Assembly: GCA_000310025.1 (NCBI GenBank)
Contig: FN648505.1
Coordinates: 165,193 to 189,194 of the forward strand
DNA: 24,002 nt
From: Ectocarpus siliculosus
Lineage: Eukaryota; Sar; Phaeophyceae; Ectocarpales; Ectocarpaceae
Direction of reading: 5' to 3'
The position numbers and the translations under genes were made by a program. The notes beneath the pieces were generated by a model that did not search any database, was not told where the DNA came from, and worked only from the letters and a program-made list of their open reading frames with translations. Positions 8,345 to 17,884 of this stretch are shown here, piece by piece (the first letter of the stretch is position 1; each line of letters starts with the position of its first letter).

Positions 8345-10149
8345 TCGTAGCGTTCGTTTACGGCGATGAACTGTACATTCGAACCACGCCACTGGTTGTA
8401 GATCTAGATCGCTCCTGGACTGCTTGTAGCCCGTTGAGTCGACTCCAGAGGCGGAGCTTGCGCTGGAGCTGCAACCTAGGTAGGGGTGAAAGTATTGCGT
8501 ATTTCGGCAAACCCTGTGGAGCATTGTCGGAAGGAAGGGGTTTGAAGCAGACAACCAACTTGAGGCAACCGCCCTCTTTAGCAACGCCGTTTTAGCGCTG
8601 ACTCTATTGGACATGAAACGCTTTTTTGGACGCGGGTTTCCCACTCATTTTCTTTCTGTGCGTGTATATATTTTTCCTTGATATCCTACCTGAATACACA
8701 TTTCAGGGACAGCGTGCATGTTGGCGATCTGATCGATGGTTGGGACTGCCTGAAGCAACTGCCAACAAATCCGCAACTTGGACCAAACGAAATGTCCTGG
8801 CCGTGGTGTCTGTGGAAGCGAGTACATGAGTGACACAGGTTGACTAAAGTACCCCGTCCGGAATCCAATTTGTTACGCGGTGTTTCGGTACTGGTTTGTG
8901 CTGTTTAATTTGACTCGTGGGTTATCTTTCGACCTGAGTCACAAACCCAAAGAAGTTGAGAATTCAATATTGTCTGCAAGGGCTTCAACCCTTCCCTTCC
9001 AACACCCTAGACCCACCTACAACAACAGATACCGGCTATTCCCGCGTGTGCCTCCCGAAACCGTCTTTCGAAAAAAGCCGAAAACACCGCGGGGTTTCCA
9101 TTCGGGATTTGGTATAAGTACCTGGTACTACTTCGAGTAACGTATGGTGCAGGACATGAAGTGGGACGAGGGGTGCTTCCCGAGACGCTACGCTAACTGA
9201 AGAGAAACAGTAACAACGAGGCGTCGCCGTCATCCCCCCAACCCTCTTCACCCACCCCTTACCCCAGCCGTGGGCCTCCTGCGAGTATTCATTTTGTTAT
9301 TGCGACATTAATTTGTTCGAGACAAATATTGACAATGCTCCTTTCGTGCGGTGGGTCCTGGGTTGTGGGCTGGATGCATGGCATCAGCTAACCGGAACCC
9401 AACTGTTGTGTTGTTATCTTGCCCCTGCGAATTTCGTCTTCATCTAATGCTTAAGGCGAGCATCCAACGATGCGTTGCCGACTAAACATCAAGAACACTG
9501 GCATGGATAAGCGAGCGGGGTCCGGCGAAGTCGACACGCGCATGATGATGACGATACTGCTTGACGAACAGCGTGGATACCGTCCGGACACAACCTGGTC
9601 CGGACTAGGAAATGATTTGGTCGGGCGGGCGGGGAATGTTGCGTGGACGTGCTGCCTCGAGGAGACTGTAGATTTGGGATCGTGGGCAGGGGTTAGAGGA
9701 GCCCTGGCTTGGGCTGGGTCGGTGACGGCGGAGGGCGACAGGTGCTTGTGTAATTGCTGTGCGGGGGGGGGTGCTGTTGTCTAGGTTGGGACCAAGGGGG
9801 TCATCAGCGAGAGGGAGACGGTGGACGAACGAGGGATTGTCGGGTTGGGTTGCGCCATTTCGACAAGCACACACTGGCCGCTACACGGACAAGGGCAGCG
9901 ATAACGTTTCGGTAGGCGGTCTTCCATTTGGAGTTGATTTTTATTTGCTGTCTTCTTCATGGAGAGGTGCTGTGTAAGGTTTTCTTATGTCTAACACCAG
10001 CCCTTAATACAAAAGGCTGAAGGAGTACGTGGCAGACAAATATCCCCCTGCGATGTGCGCTCGCAGCCTTTGCGTTGGTGTCTTTGTTTGGTTTTTTGTT
10101 GTTCCTGTTCTCAGTGTGCTGCTGCAAAGCACCCGGGCTCCCACACAAT
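8345..10149. other. No supported gene; overlapping weak frames at 9.47-9.87 kb
   Basis: At 9470-9784 (plus) and 9605-9874 (minus) two frames of about 90-100 codons overlap antisense. The minus one starts MCACRNGATQPDNPSF and is Pro/Ser/Arg-rich, while the plus one is Gly/Trp-rich. Both are shaped by a strand composition skew (a C-rich minus strand), so neither can be trusted. The rest shows no exon-like segments. Confidence 0.35.
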
Positions 10150-10545
10150 CTTGTATATGGATTCACTGTTATAAAAGTGAATATTTGACTGTTATAAGTC
10201 GGCTCACCCCTACAACAGTCATCGATATTTCACTGTTATGACAGTCAGTTCATTCACTTTCATAAGAGTCAGCTGACTCTTATGAAAGTGAGGTGTCAGT
10301 TCACACACTGTTATAACAGTCAGCTGACTCCTATGAAAGTGAGGTGGGTGCACATTACTAACAGTCAGTTTGGGGACTTTTATAAAAGTGAAACAACTGT
10401 CAGCTGACCATTATGAAAGTGAGGTGTCAGTCCAAACACTGTTGTTACAGTCAGCTGACTGTTATGAAAGTGACGGTGGGTGCACATACACTAACAGTCA
10501 GTTTGGGGGCTTTTATAAAAGTAAAACGACTGTCGTGCAAGTCAC
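10150..10545. repeat. Palindrome cluster with 131-bp tandem duplication
   Basis: Blocks such as ACTGTTATAACAGT (10307-10320), ACTTTTATAAAAGT (10376-10389) and GTCAGCTGAC recur in alternation. One perfect palindrome of 38 bases spans 10254-10291 (centre CAGCTG). A 131-base unit starting at 10284 is repeated at 10415, with mismatches falling mostly inside the palindromic arms. An open plus-strand frame through this region is a by-product of the repeats. Confidence 0.9.
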
Positions 10546-11459
10546 CTCTAACAGCCAGGCGGTAAAAATGACTTTGATTTTGGAGCAGTTCTGCAGCTCT
10601 CATCAAGAAACGGAACGATGGGACGAGCACATACTTGCCCAAGCGCATCATTGAATCATAGAAATATGCAACTTCAGTTACAGGTTCCAGGCGCATGACG
10701 TGACGAAGGTAATTGCGATATGGCGATCCTCGAGCAGGAAAGCCCGTACGTGTTGTGCACCGCATAAATAAGACGAACCCCCTGCGCAGCTAGAACGATT
10801 CTCACGGGTGTGTACGGCTGGTTCACCTAGGTTCGCACATACCGCGAGCAAGACGTAAAGGGATAAAGGCACACTACACCCGCCGACAACACCTTTGATA
10901 CCACCGCGGGCCTTCCTCCGACGACGCAAATGAACCCCACGGCAGATGAACAACCTCGACGAAGGTCGTTGAGTGAACCACTCAACCTGTGACAGTAACC
11001 ACTCAACCCGTGACAGTATGTCTCTGTCGGGGGTCCTATCCGACGATCGGTGAATGCCAATCTAGACCCGCAAAAACAGCGGTGAAGTGCTGACCAAACG
11101 CAAAGGCTACACCACAACCAGAACATGTACAGCATCGCTCCACCACCGTTCTCCCCCTTCGTGGAGCCCCCCTGTGCGTGGACTCTCTTCTGAAGAGTAG
11201 AATTTTGATCCTCCAGGCAGGCGTTTGGTGCCGCTTGTGGCACTGACCCACGGGGGCAACATTTCGCGAACGACATACAGCACAAAGGAACGAATGCGAC
11301 TGCGTGTAAGGCGTGCTACCTTGCGTGTAACGTGGTTTGATTGAATAATGTGGGAACCCCTAAGCACCGGGTAGAGGTGCTTGCCTATACGACGGTTTTG
11401 TGGCTTGGTGTGCTCTTTCAATAAATAAAAGCGAATAGGTTGTGCGGATCGCATGCAGA
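10546..11459. other. No supported gene; small hairpin and 21-bp tandem repeat
   Basis: At 10968-10986 an eight-base stem (GTTGAGTG/CACTCAAC) encloses a three-base loop. A 21-base unit (10977-10997) is repeated at 10998-11018 with one mismatch. Minus-strand frames across 10827-11463 are open but mutually overlapping and have no recognisable motif. Confidence 0.45.
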
Positions 11460-11792
11460 TCACGAGCGTTCTTGGTGATGTCGTGATAGCACACCCCCCA
11501 CACTAATTTTATGTTTGAAGGGGTTATTGTTGCGGAATGAGGACTGCCACTCTACGGAGGTGAATGAAACGATGAAGATGCCGGGAGAAATGCCTCGGGC
11601 ATTGCCCAACCGCGTAAGAAAAAAACTATAATGCCCCAGGGCGAACTCAAAGTTTTGAGCTTCGGCGAGTTTTTGGGGGGGGAGATTATCATGGAGGGGG
11701 GTGTTCTGTACGGCAAGTGACGTGCTAGACCGCACGAAATAGCTCAAGCTCCTGTGGGGAGGTGGCGTTTGTAGTTTACACACCACGAACAA
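11460..11792 (-). CDS. Unidentified open frame
   Basis: About 110 codons are open on the minus strand, ending in TGA at 11460. The part from roughly codon 40 onward (AEAQNFEFALGHYSFFLTRL…, …ISPGIFIVSFTSVEW…) has moderate codon bias and a protein-like balance of residues. No domain is identified, the initiator is uncertain and no splice sites anchor it. A lone terminal exon or chance are both possible. Confidence 0.22.
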   Translation of the reverse strand: MFVVCKLQTPPPHRSLSYFVRSSTSLAVQNTPLHDNLPPQKLAEAQNFEFALGHYSFFLTRLGNARGISPGIFIVSFTSVEWQSSFRNNNPFKHKISVGGVLSRHHQERS

Positions 11793-12793
11793 CTAAATGT
11801 TGGGGATCTTATTCACGTGGAAGAATGCGTTTGACTCTTCAAGCAAAGTGCAGCATACGCAGCATGACTAGTGCGATCTCCATTCTCTTCCTGAAGATCA
11901 CGCACGTGGCAGATCGCCCCAAAGAAGGGCCCACGTGAAAACGACATACACAAGGAACCAAACACGTCGCCACGCTGACTGGCCCTTCGTCAAGCGTGCT
12001 ACTACACGAAAAAAAAAAAATGCCGGGCATGGGGTGTCAGGCCGAAGTGTATTTTGGAGCATCGGCTCAGCTCTCTTTCCTGTTACCCCCAGTACGAACG
12101 TATGCCACAAAAATATTTGCACCTATGTCAGCAAGGTGCCACTCAATTCTCACGCAATGCTTGGTTCCTGAAGAGAACCTTTGCCTACAAATATTTATTG
12201 CGTATAGCACGACAACGCAAATTACGAATGCTTTGCTTCGTCTTTGAAAACAAGTACACACGCTACCATTTTACGAGTGGCGAGGGACAAGAAAAAAAAA
12301 GGCGTAGCTGCCACCGTACCGTCCCCGCCGTCCTTTCAAACCAGCAATGGCCATGTGCGTGGGCCTTCCAGGAACCACACCGACATGCATAACCAAGTAA
12401 GAATGCGAGGGACGCCAGAAGAACCCGAACGTATCAAAACCACGTTGAAGTTGTGCTAAACAAATTCGTCCCAGAAAATATTTCGCCATCATGCAGGCAC
12501 GCCATCTGGATCACCCCTAGAACAACAACCCCCCTTGTATCCCCCCACGCAATTCCTGCTCGCTCTCATCCCTCCCTCATGCTGCGAGATATCCCCCCAC
12601 CGCTCCGTCAACCTGCGGCATTTTTTACCATCGCAAAAATATGTGAGAAGGGCGATCGCGGGAGGTCAGCTGGGTTAAAAAAGGCACGGCAACTTTGCTG
12701 CTGTACAACTTTGTGTTTCTTTCTGGTGCCCCGATCTGCCACTTCGTTTCGCAAGCACTAATGGGACAGCTCAGAAAAGGCGTTCCTTCTTAC
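11793..12793. other. No supported gene
   Basis: Only short, overlapping frames are present. A-runs near 12008-12021 and 12292-12300 and a C-run near 12525-12545 mark low-complexity spots. I see no phase-consistent exon. Confidence 0.4.
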
Positions 12794-13048
12794 CGATATA
12801 AGCGGAGAATGACACTAAGATGTGATCGTGCAACCTCGTTCTGTTGCAGGAAGGAAATCAAAGGGGTTGCCTGAATCGATTTTGGCTTTCGGGGAGAGGT
12901 TTGGTTACCCTTTGATAGTTGGGGCATCACCTTCACTATTTCGTTCTTGAAAGTAGTAGTCGGTGACCCATTTCTCCGCGCTGTATCCTGGTTGCCGAGC
13001 TCTGCTTTCGCGCCAGCTGCGTCCCTTGCTCTCGGCAAGGTCTTTCTT
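12794..13048 (-). CDS. Candidate internal exon, basic unidentified product
   Basis: The exon is 255 bases from an acceptor ACTGGTAG (intron side 13049) to a strong donor TATCG|GTAAGA. It is phase 2 at both ends and has 84 whole codons. The product is rich in Arg, Lys, Gln and Thr (for example FKNEIVKVMPQLSKGNQT and ISFLQQNEVARSHLSVIL). No family is recognised. A second frame from the same acceptor is open for about 50 codons and then stops, so it is less likely. A short Cys-containing minus-strand frame just upstream (about 13060-13150) may belong to a different transcript. Confidence 0.3.
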
Positions 13049-13440
13049 CTACCAGTCGTCTACTCCGTCACGCGAGGAACGTAATTTTGTTCATCTTCTT
13101 CTAGCTTTATGAGGTGCGGTCGCCGACTGCAGCGGCATTTCGCCTTGATGGCGCAAAAAAGAAGAGGCAACGGTGCGGGACGCTCAGTCAAATATTGCAT
13201 TGTAGCAGAGTCGCACCCCAGAAATCTGGCGAGTGCAGGCGAGCAGAGAACGGTAGGTCTAGGTAAACACGTACCAGTTTTTTCTCGCGTCCTGGTCAGG
13301 CATATTCGGTGTCGGCAACGCCGGAGGGGTGATGGGGCGTATTCCGACAAAAGCGCTGTACTCGTACAATAGACCGCTTCGGAAGTTTTTTTTTGGGTCA
13401 GACAAACTGGGGGTTTGACATTTTTGTGTAACGCCGTGAG
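13049..13440. other. Ambiguous region, weak frames on both strands
   Basis: The plus strand has an ATG at 13109 opening a basic frame (MRCGRRLQRHFALMAQKRR…) with a possible donor near 13255. The minus strand has a frame ending in a stop near 13060. They are antisense to each other, so at most one is real. I cannot choose between them. Confidence 0.25.
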
Positions 13441-13446
13441 ATATCT

Positions 13447-14272
13447 CATGGGCGCCCATGGGCCCCCATGGAACCCCATGAGGTCGATATTATGTTAATC
13501 CATGGGGGTCCATGGGTCCCATGGGCCCCCATGAGAACAATCTCATGGGAACCCATGGGCCCCCATGGGTCCTCATGAGGTCCAATGAGAATCTCATGGG
13601 ACCCCATGAGAAATCTCATGTATTGTCATGGGGGTCCATGGGAGCCATGGGTCCCCATGGACCACGATAAAAATCGATAGTCTCATGAGATATCTCATGG
13701 GGTACCATGGAAAACCACCCCATGGTGTCCCATGAGATTTGCCATGGGGTCCGTAAATATAATTTTTTATCGTTCGCCATGAGCCCTCATGGCGTGCTAT
13801 GGCGCACCATGAGATCCCACGAGAAACAAAACCGAAAAAGCGAAAAAAGTGGAATTCAAATCAAAGCTATGGGTCTCATGAGGCCTGATGGCGCCCCATG
13901 AGGCCCCATGGGGCACCATGGGTCACCATGGAGTCTACCAGTTTATTTGGTTAATTTCAATAAAATTGGTAGCCCATGGGGGTCCATGAGGAAGTCGTGT
14001 CTCCCCATGGCGCCTCATGAGAACCCACGGGGCATAATTAAATTACTAACTATTTTATTTATTTCCTAATATTACGCGTTTCCCTGTCGGATATTTTTTT
14101 TTTTCAAATTTATCTTCGAAACCCCATGGGGTACCGTGGGATACCGAGGGTCACCATGGGTGACGACGAAGTGCACTATGGGTGGCCATGGGTCCCAATT
14201 TTATGCTGGCCATGGGGCACCATGAGAAACCTCACGCATGTACCACGGTGGGGCACCATGAGCTACCATGAG
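13447..14272. repeat. CATG word array with 10-bp phasing
   Basis: About 45 CATG tetranucleotides fall in 826 bases, where about three would be expected by chance. They are embedded mainly as CCATGG, CCATGA, TCATGA and TCATGG. Starts at 13447, 13457, 13467 and 13477 are exactly 10 apart, as are 13544, 13554, 13564 and 13574 and several later pairs. Because CATG is self-complementary the array reads alike on both strands. Linkers are mostly G/C-rich, broken by short AT-rich patches (for example 13755-13775 and 14030-14120). Decayed words (CACGAG, CCACGG, CTATGG) increase toward the right. Confidence 0.95.
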
Positions 14273-14277
14273 AAACG

Positions 14278-14580
14278 TATTATGATATTATGTAATAATA
14301 ATGTTGTTTTTTCCTGAAAACAATAATATTATTATAAATATATATAAATAATATATTATATTATTATATAATATATATCTTATATATTATATATATCTTA
14401 TATATTATTATATATTATTATATATTATATAATAAATAATAATATATATATAAAGTATAAATATTATCAATTATTATATTATTATATTATTTAATGTAGT
14501 TTTCTGAAAACAATAAAATTATTAAAATATATGTATTAATATTATTATGATAAATATATATTCATCGTTATTATTATAAT
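14278..14580. repeat. AT-rich island with internal direct repeat
   Basis: About 300 bases are almost purely A and T, built from TAT, ATT and TATATA words. Two direct copies of a TTTTC(C)TGAAAACAATA motif followed by A/T words start near 14311 and 14501, about 190 bases apart. There is no coding potential. It abuts the CATG array and contrasts sharply with the surrounding composition. Confidence 0.92.
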
Positions 14581-14871
14581 ACGAAGGAAGTACGTGTATT
14601 CTAATAAAGAAGAACTGCGGAAAATAAAGTTAGTTATAGTTTATGTTATTCTTTTCGATGTACAAAATAAATGTAGATGCCTCGCTTAGTTCTGTACTAA
14701 TATTCGCCTTAGTTGGGTTGATTTTAACTTAGTTTCTGCTTTGCATTATATCACGGAGAATGTTCAGAGTTCGTGTGGAGTAACGGACTCCGTTCCGAAG
14801 AACGGTCCGGAACTACTGTAACCAACCGTGATAATTAATTCCGAGAATAACGGAAAGACAATCAACACGGC
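14581..14871. other. Moderately AT-rich flank of the island
   Basis: No gene is seen. The word CTTAGTT recurs several times between about 14685 and 14735. Near 14780-14820 there are partly inverted words around AACGGACTCCGTTCCG. Confidence 0.4.
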
Positions 14872-14957
14872 ATGGCATTATCGGAGACACCGCACACCGC
14901 ACGTCGAAGCTCCCAAAGAATCGACTGTCCGCGTCGGCGCTCCTACCGGGCGCAGGT
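14872..14957 (+). CDS. Possible first exon (weak)
   Basis: An ATG at 14872 opens 28 codons (MALSETPHTARRSSQRID…) and ends at a perfect donor GCGCAG|GTAAGT. The donor is the main evidence, and one such octamer is expected about once by chance in a window this size. The minus strand holds a competing complete 64-codon frame at 14813-15007 containing SRFFGSFDVRCAVSP. I cannot decide between them. Confidence 0.2.
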
Positions 14958-15235
14958 AAGTCCCTACCTTTGCCGTGTGCATGCTGTGGTACCTGGCTGG
15001 CAGACATGCTGCCGTTGTTTTAGAGTGAGCAGCAGCACCGCACCCCCCATGGGAGGAACAAACGTACCTGAATCCTTGCGTCGCCGTATTTAGAACGAGC
15101 CCTTATTTGGTACACGTGCACAACACGAAGCCGGAACGGGTGTGTGTGACGTCCTACACGGCGTGGACGTCGGAGACTATATCTCGCCTCCTCACACACG
15201 CCCCAAACGAATCACATACACACGCAGCACGTCGG

Positions 15236-15529
15236 TTAGTCTAAAGACGGACACGCAGCAGCAGTAGGGATGGAAGAGAGAAGAAGGAAGAAGGATAACG
15301 GTATGTAGGCGCGACAGGCGGTGCGGTCCACAACAAAGTCAGGAAAATAGCAGGATGGCCGCGCAACGTAGAATACTCCATAGTCCAGAGGGAGGTGGGT
15401 GACGTCCACTACTGCTGTACATGTGAACGCCACCAGCAGCAAGACGTTACCGCCCGTCTTACTTGTGGCCCTGCCGGAACCCTCTCTTTCTGTAAAATAT
15501 GGGATATGGCGGTCTACAGTACACATCAA
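15236..15529 (-). CDS. Unidentified open frame, possibly membrane-associated
   Basis: About 97 codons are open on the minus strand, ending in TAA at 15236. The sequence contains hydrophobic stretches (NVLLLVAFTCTAVVDV and YIPLSFFLLLSSIPTAAA) that could span a membrane. A splice acceptor (ATTTTACAG) lies near 15490. Two plus-strand frames overlap and also look plausible, including one in which the CTG microsatellite yields a Leu run. Confidence 0.22.
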   Translation of the reverse strand: MMCTVDRHIPYFTEREGSGRATSKTGGNVLLLVAFTCTAVVDVTHLPLDYGVFYVARPSCYFPDFVVDRTACRAYIPLSFFLLLSSIPTAAACPSLD

Positions 15530-15556
15530 AAATTTTTATTCCCGCCTGCTCTCGGG

Positions 15557-15577
15557 TGCTGCTGCTGCTGCTGCTGC
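15557..15577 (+). repeat. CTG trinucleotide repeat
   Basis: Seven tandem copies of a GCT/CTG unit form a simple microsatellite. Depending on frame it gives a Cys, Ala or Leu run in overlapping open frames, which makes those frames look more protein-like than they are. Confidence 0.9.
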
Positions 15578-15581
15578 TCTC

Positions 15582-15884
15582 TCAACAACAGCGAGTACAC
15601 GCGGGGAAGCGTGACCTTGAAGTGCATGCAGCAGCTGAGAGGCCCGCCGCTAGCTCCTCCTGGTGCGCACTCTGTAGATCCGCTTGCGTTTCAGGCTTTG
15701 ATGTGTGGAGCTTAATGTCATCGACGGCGTTCGAGGTTCGAGAGTGTATACGGAGCGCCGGATGACCGACGGTGTTGCCGGGTTGGCTACCTCGCACCTT
15801 GAACGTAAACGGACAGGTGTGACCGTGTGTCAGCGTGAGAAAAGCTCGCTGAGTGATGAGGGTCTTTCCTGGGTAGTCCCGCAT
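15582..15884 (-). CDS. Unidentified open frame, possible exon
   Basis: The part after a possible acceptor (TTCAAG at about 15805) has fairly strong codon bias and a hydrophilic composition (RIHSRTSNAVDDIKLHTSKP and ETQADLQSAHQEELAAGLSA). The stop is TGA at 15582. A good donor is lacking. A plus-strand frame across 15705-15905 is a rival. I recognise no family. Confidence 0.22.
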   Translation of the reverse strand: MRDYPGKTLITQRAFLTLTHGHTCPFTFKVRGSQPGNTVGHPALRIHSRTSNAVDDIKLHTSKPETQADLQSAHQEELAAGLSAAACTSRSRFPACTRCC

Positions 15885-15905
15885 CGTGATCCTGCTTTGC
15901 GCTAA

Positions 15906-17020
15906 TGTCTTTTGTCTGTGCTTTCACTATTATTTGCACCGTCCCTGTTCTGATCATTCTGAATATATATATGTGTCTTGCGGCGTCCTCCATGGCCAGG
16001 GGTGCCGCCGCTTGGAACACAGGGGTTGGGAGAGAAAATGGAAAGAGGCGGCGCCTGGCGAAACCTTGAGCCCGGGTCCGCGACCGCCTCTGGTCGAATT
16101 GGGCAAGTCGAGGTGGTATTAATAGATGTTTTGGCTACCCTCGGATGGAAGACCGCTTGGTTGAAGTCCACTACTTCCTCTATCTATAGTTTTCGGTTAG
16201 CAGGAGTAGGCGAGGCATTGATTGTCAACCTTTGCATGGGGGCTTGAAGGGTGGAGCTCACGCACGAGGGCGGACCCCTGCTCCACGTGCGAGTTGGACG
16301 TATGGATAAATAGTGGTTTCAACAGCAAGCTGGCAGAAGGTTCCGGGGTTGGCGTTTTGGTAGCGCCCTCAAGGTTGCTGTAATAGCGACAGGTTGGAAA
16401 GCGGCGGCATTATTATGTAAAAAAGGTCGACATGCAGCGAAATTATTGAAAGTTCAATGCACGTTGATCGTGTCTAGGCGAGGGTTGGTGTCTGTAGGTC
16501 GCATGAGGTAAGTACGGATCTGAATTATTGTCGGTCGTCTTTCGCGAACAGCTTCCGTAGGTCAAGACTTCATGCAGGTATAGTCGCGTGCTCGGTTTCC
16601 ACGCCTGCCGCTTGGTGGTGGTGCGGTAGGTCCACGTCGTCTTCCGTGGAGTTCTGTTCGTCCCCAACACAACAAAGGCCCCTCTTTTTTACATATATAT
16701 TAATGTGGTTATCGAGCATGGGGTGAGGGTCCAACTCTCGACGTTTGGAGATATGGCAAAGGTATCAGGTATCAACAATCGAGGCAATGCCAACGCATCG
16801 AAGCCGCACAGGAAACTTCGACGTAAAACGTGTGTGTGTGTTGGGGTGTATGCATCTGTATTGAAATAAGACTCTCCCCCCGCATTTGGGAGTTCTGCTG
16901 CCCTCGCATGTCGAAAGCCGTAGTTTTGAGGACGGCAGTCCTGGAGAGGGTGAACCCTGCGCTCGTACAATTATATGCATGGGGTTAGGTTCGTATTTCT
17001 CCTCACTATTTGCCAGCAGA
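15906..17020. other. Weak frames only
   Basis: Minus-strand frames at 16443-16670 (…TTWTYRTTTKRQAWKPSTRL…) and 16765-17127 (…DLLANSEEKYEPNPMH…) and a plus-strand frame at 15978-16247 have protein-like stretches but no consistent splice-site support. The 16765-17127 frame lies one base out of register with the 17021-17370 exon, so it could be a continuation after a frameshift. There is a TATATATATG patch at about 15963-15972 and a GT-rich patch near 16829-16840. Confidence 0.3.
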
Positions 17021-17370
17021 TCAGAATGAGAAGATCCCTTTGGCTCGTTTTGGTCGAATTGGGTGGCACTTTGGGCTTGTCTGTTGGCTGGGCATGGACC
17101 ACTTGAGCTTAGCAAAGAAGGAAACAAGAGAAACCGGTGCCACGGTGACTTCGTCGGGGCCGTCGTTCGAAGGGGGGAGGGGGGCTTTCTGTACTGTTAG
17201 GTTTTGCATGAGCTTGAAAAGGGGTGCATCGCCACAGCTTCGGTGCAAGCCCTGTGGATGGTTTGTGGGAGGAAGGAGATCAAGGTCCGTGAACTCTTTA
17301 CTTGGGGGTATGGCATTTCCCATAACTATACAACCCCCACTCTTCAGCAAGCTCATGATATTTGCACACG
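17021..17370 (-). CDS. Candidate terminal exon of a small two-exon gene
   Basis: A T-rich tract ending GTTCCAG (intron side 17371) is a strong acceptor. After it, 115 codons run to TGA at 17021-17023. The product includes NIMSLLKSGGCIVMGNAIPP and NDGPDEVTVAPVSLVSFFAK, with a basic tail ending KRAKGIFSF. Codon use is moderately biased. It joins in phase to the 17466-17547 exon to give a protein of about 143 residues with no family I know. A longer plus-strand frame (17010-17558) covers the same bases and is His/Arg-rich at its end, which is typical of a shadow. Confidence 0.3.
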
Positions 17371-17465
17371 CTGGAACAAAAAAAAATATCCTCACGTTGG
17401 GAGGAACATGTCCCCAGTCACCAGTTCAGACGATACACCGTAGACATTTCCACCGCCATCATCAC

Positions 17466-17547
17466 CTACGATATGGTGACCGTTTCGTATTTGTCGTGAG
17501 GAGTGTGTCCCAGCAGGATCACCACACGTCGTTTCCTCATCAACCAT
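17466..17547 (-). CDS. Candidate first exon of the small two-exon gene
   Basis: An ATG (17547-17545) opens 27 codons plus one base, starting MVDEETTCGDPAGTHSSRQI. They end at a donor ATCGTAG|GTGATG. The resulting 95-base intron (17371-17465) is short but ends in a strong acceptor, and phases agree (1 plus 2 bases). Function is unknown. Confidence 0.28.
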
Positions 17548-17753
17548 TCTTCCAGTAAACCCCAACGAGTAGATAGTGTGACGAGCACGAAAGGCTCTTT
17601 ACTTGATAATGTGTGACACATGTAGCTGTATTGATAATACACTAGGGTAAGGCAGTGCCGGCGCCCTCGCCTTAACGTAGAAATCGAAGCGCCACTCGCA
17701 TCAGACTTATCTCAATCTGCACCCCTGTCCAACTGCGAACAAAACCGCTAAAG

Positions 17754-17884
17754 TCAGAGGCGGAACCGAGGCTCCTCCCGGAGCAATTTCTCCCTCAGGA
17801 GTAGCTCGTTATGTGTGAACATGTTGACCATCAGGGTGAATCTGTTCATGGTGCTTGACATCTTGGAGACGCACGGTCCCAGGC
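17754..17884 (-). CDS. KDZ transposase, last exon
   Basis: The exon begins after a pyrimidine-rich tract ending CCCTCCAG (intron side 17885) and encodes 42 codons, ending PRFRL and TGA at 17754-17756. The stretch VSKMSSTMNRFTLMVNMFTH aligns without gaps to the segment that follows the catalytic Glu in KDZ transposases, where a conserved Met, an aromatic or basic residue and a long helix with a terminal Asn recur. A Glu/Arg/Leu-rich helix (ELLLREKLLREEPRF) closes the protein, close to the usual family C-terminus. The phase (1 plus GC) fits exon 18622-18776 directly. An apparently phase-compatible exon at 18172-18279 was rejected because it breaks this alignment. Confidence 0.78.

Noticed and set aside
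10370-10654. A 94-codon plus-strand frame
   Set aside because: It is generated by the 131-bp palindromic repeat; the internal peptide repeats mirror the DNA repeats.
13707-14317. Frames with many Met and Gly codons in the CATG array
   Set aside because: The Met codons come from the CATG word itself, and frames are broken at irregular intervals.
15399-15765. A plus-strand secreted protein with a Leu-rich signal peptide
   Set aside because: The Leu run is produced by the CTG microsatellite, and two other frames through the same repeat look equally open.
17010-17558. The longest plus-strand frame (182 codons)
   Set aside because: It becomes His/Arg/Gln-rich and lacks any motif or splice context. 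The minus-strand frame over the same bases has a strong acceptor and better codon use.
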